From a bacterium (GTDB lineage: Bacteria; Chloroflexota; Dormibacteria; Aeolococcales; Bog-877), in NCBI GenBank assembly GCA_021844355.1, contig JAKBTP010000132.1, forward strand, positions 1 to 7,243: DNA of 7,243 nucleotides, given 5' to 3'. The stretch's first letter is position 1. The number at the start of each line of letters is the position of its first letter. This document shows, piece after piece, positions 6,687-7,243 of the stretch. Under the pieces are notes generated by a model. It saw nothing but the letters and a program-made list of their open reading frames with translations. It had not been told where the DNA came from and ran no database searches. A program made the position numbers and the translations under genes.

Positions 6687-7243
6687 CTACTTCTCTCCAA
6701 AGATACGGGGCTCTCGGGTGAACGGGTAGGTGGCGATGTAGAGCTTCACCACCCTCCCTTCCGAGTCTCGCACCACCCGCATCTCCTCTCCACGCTCAGC
6801 CCCCCGCTCGCACACCCAAAGGTCCCCTTCGAGCCGGCGGTACCGTTCGGGCTGGGCTTCGGGGGCGCCGGCGGGCCGCGCCTCGAGCGCCTCCCCGGAC
6901 CAGGAGAAGACCCACTCAGTCCACTCGGACCACCAGCGGCCGAGGACTCCTTCCACCTCCCTTGGTGCCGGTGTTCCCGGGAGCCACGGCTTCCCCGCCA
7001 CCTCTCCCACCGCCTCGAGGATGTCCGCTGCCAGTTGGGCGATGGCGACGCCGGATCCCGTGTTGCACAGTAGAGCGACCGACGTCCCGAACTGGGGGGC
7101 GCTGAAGGCGGCCGCTAGGAACCCCGGCATCCCCCCCGTATGCCCGACGAAGACGTTGGTCCCCCTCCTCACCAGCATCAACCCCAGGCCCCAGGCGATC
7201 GTCCAGCCCGCGAGGTCGGCGAGAACCCTGGGGATGCGCATCA
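6687..7243 (-). CDS. Serine hydrolase of the beta-lactamase/PBP-like family (PF00144-type), C-terminal part
   Basis: This minus-strand frame enters from the right edge and ends at TAG (6687-6689). About 185 codons are visible. The Met at 7239-7241 is probably internal, because the family's SxxK and YxN/S motifs, which lie well upstream, are not in the window. Numbered from that Met, the stretch AWGLGLMLVRRGTNVFVGHTGGMPGF (16-41, given here by its first and last parts: AWGLGLML and GHTGGMPGF) holds His34-Thr35-Gly36-Gly37. These replace the KTG of class C beta-lactamases, as is usual in the esterase/peptidase-like members. A helix-like region and then about 90 residues rich in Trp, Glu and Arg follow, ending in ATYPFTREPRIFG. 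This looks like the beta-rich extension common after the catalytic domain in such proteins (inference). The substrate cannot be deduced, and antibiotic resistance should not be assumed. The gene converges on glgB with a 17-base gap, so it is not part of the glucan operon. Confidence 0.85.
   Translation of the reverse strand, partial: MRIPRVLADLAGWTIAWGLGLMLVRRGTNVFVGHTGGMPGFLAAAFSAPQFGTSVALLCNTGSGVAIAQLAADILEAVGEVAGKPWLPGTPAPREVEGVLGRWWSEWTEWVFSWSGEALEARPAGAPEAQPERYRRLEGDLWVCERGAERGEEMRVVRDSEGRVVKLYIATYPFTREPRIFGEK

Noticed and set aside
6150..7073. Plus-strand open frame running from within glgB into the hydrolase region
   Set aside because: It overlaps two well-supported genes in other frames and its Pro/Arg/Leu-rich product has no family features.
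6687..7241. Hydrolase read as a complete 184-residue gene starting at 7241
   Set aside because: The HTGG motif lies only 34 residues after that Met, whereas the family needs about 250-300 residues with SxxK and YxN before it; the gene is truncated by the window edge.

Overview
The window carries a tightly packed, plus-strand operon for the GlgE pathway, which turns trehalose into branched alpha-glucan. It holds glgE (5' end cut off by the window edge), treS, mak and glgB. A serine hydrolase gene (beta-lactamase/PBP-like fold) converges on the operon from the minus strand and runs off the right edge. No tRNA, rRNA, CRISPR array, insertion sequence or phage gene was recognised, and no stretch over 300 bases lacks a gene.

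The DNA is strongly GC-rich (about two thirds by eye), uses GTG and TTG starts, and has almost no intergenic space. The order glgE-treS-mak-glgB is the one known from Streptomyces and relatives. A high-GC actinomycete-like bacterium is therefore the simplest guess. Other high-GC lineages that carry this pathway (for example Chloroflexota or Dormibacterota) cannot be excluded from the sequence alone.

Layout: 1-1314 is the C-terminal two thirds of GlgE; 1311-2954 is TreS; 2951-4450 is maltokinase; 4447-6669 is the GlgB branching enzyme. Each junction is a 4-base stop/start overlap (GTGA, TTGA, GTGA). A gap of only 17 bases (6670-6686) separates glgB from the stop codon of the minus-strand hydrolase. 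A hairpin lacking a U-tract covers the end of glgB and could serve both convergent transcripts.

How the genes work together: TreS isomerises trehalose to maltose, and Mak phosphorylates maltose to maltose 1-phosphate. GlgE transfers the maltosyl unit onto a linear alpha-1,4-glucan, and GlgB adds alpha-1,6 branches. All catalytic residues expected in the visible parts are present, so the pathway looks functional. The enzymes themselves are known. The less ordinary observations are inverted repeats around the overlapping start codons, above all a stem that would bury the glgB start, and a Lys-to-Arg change in a substrate-binding motif of GlgE.
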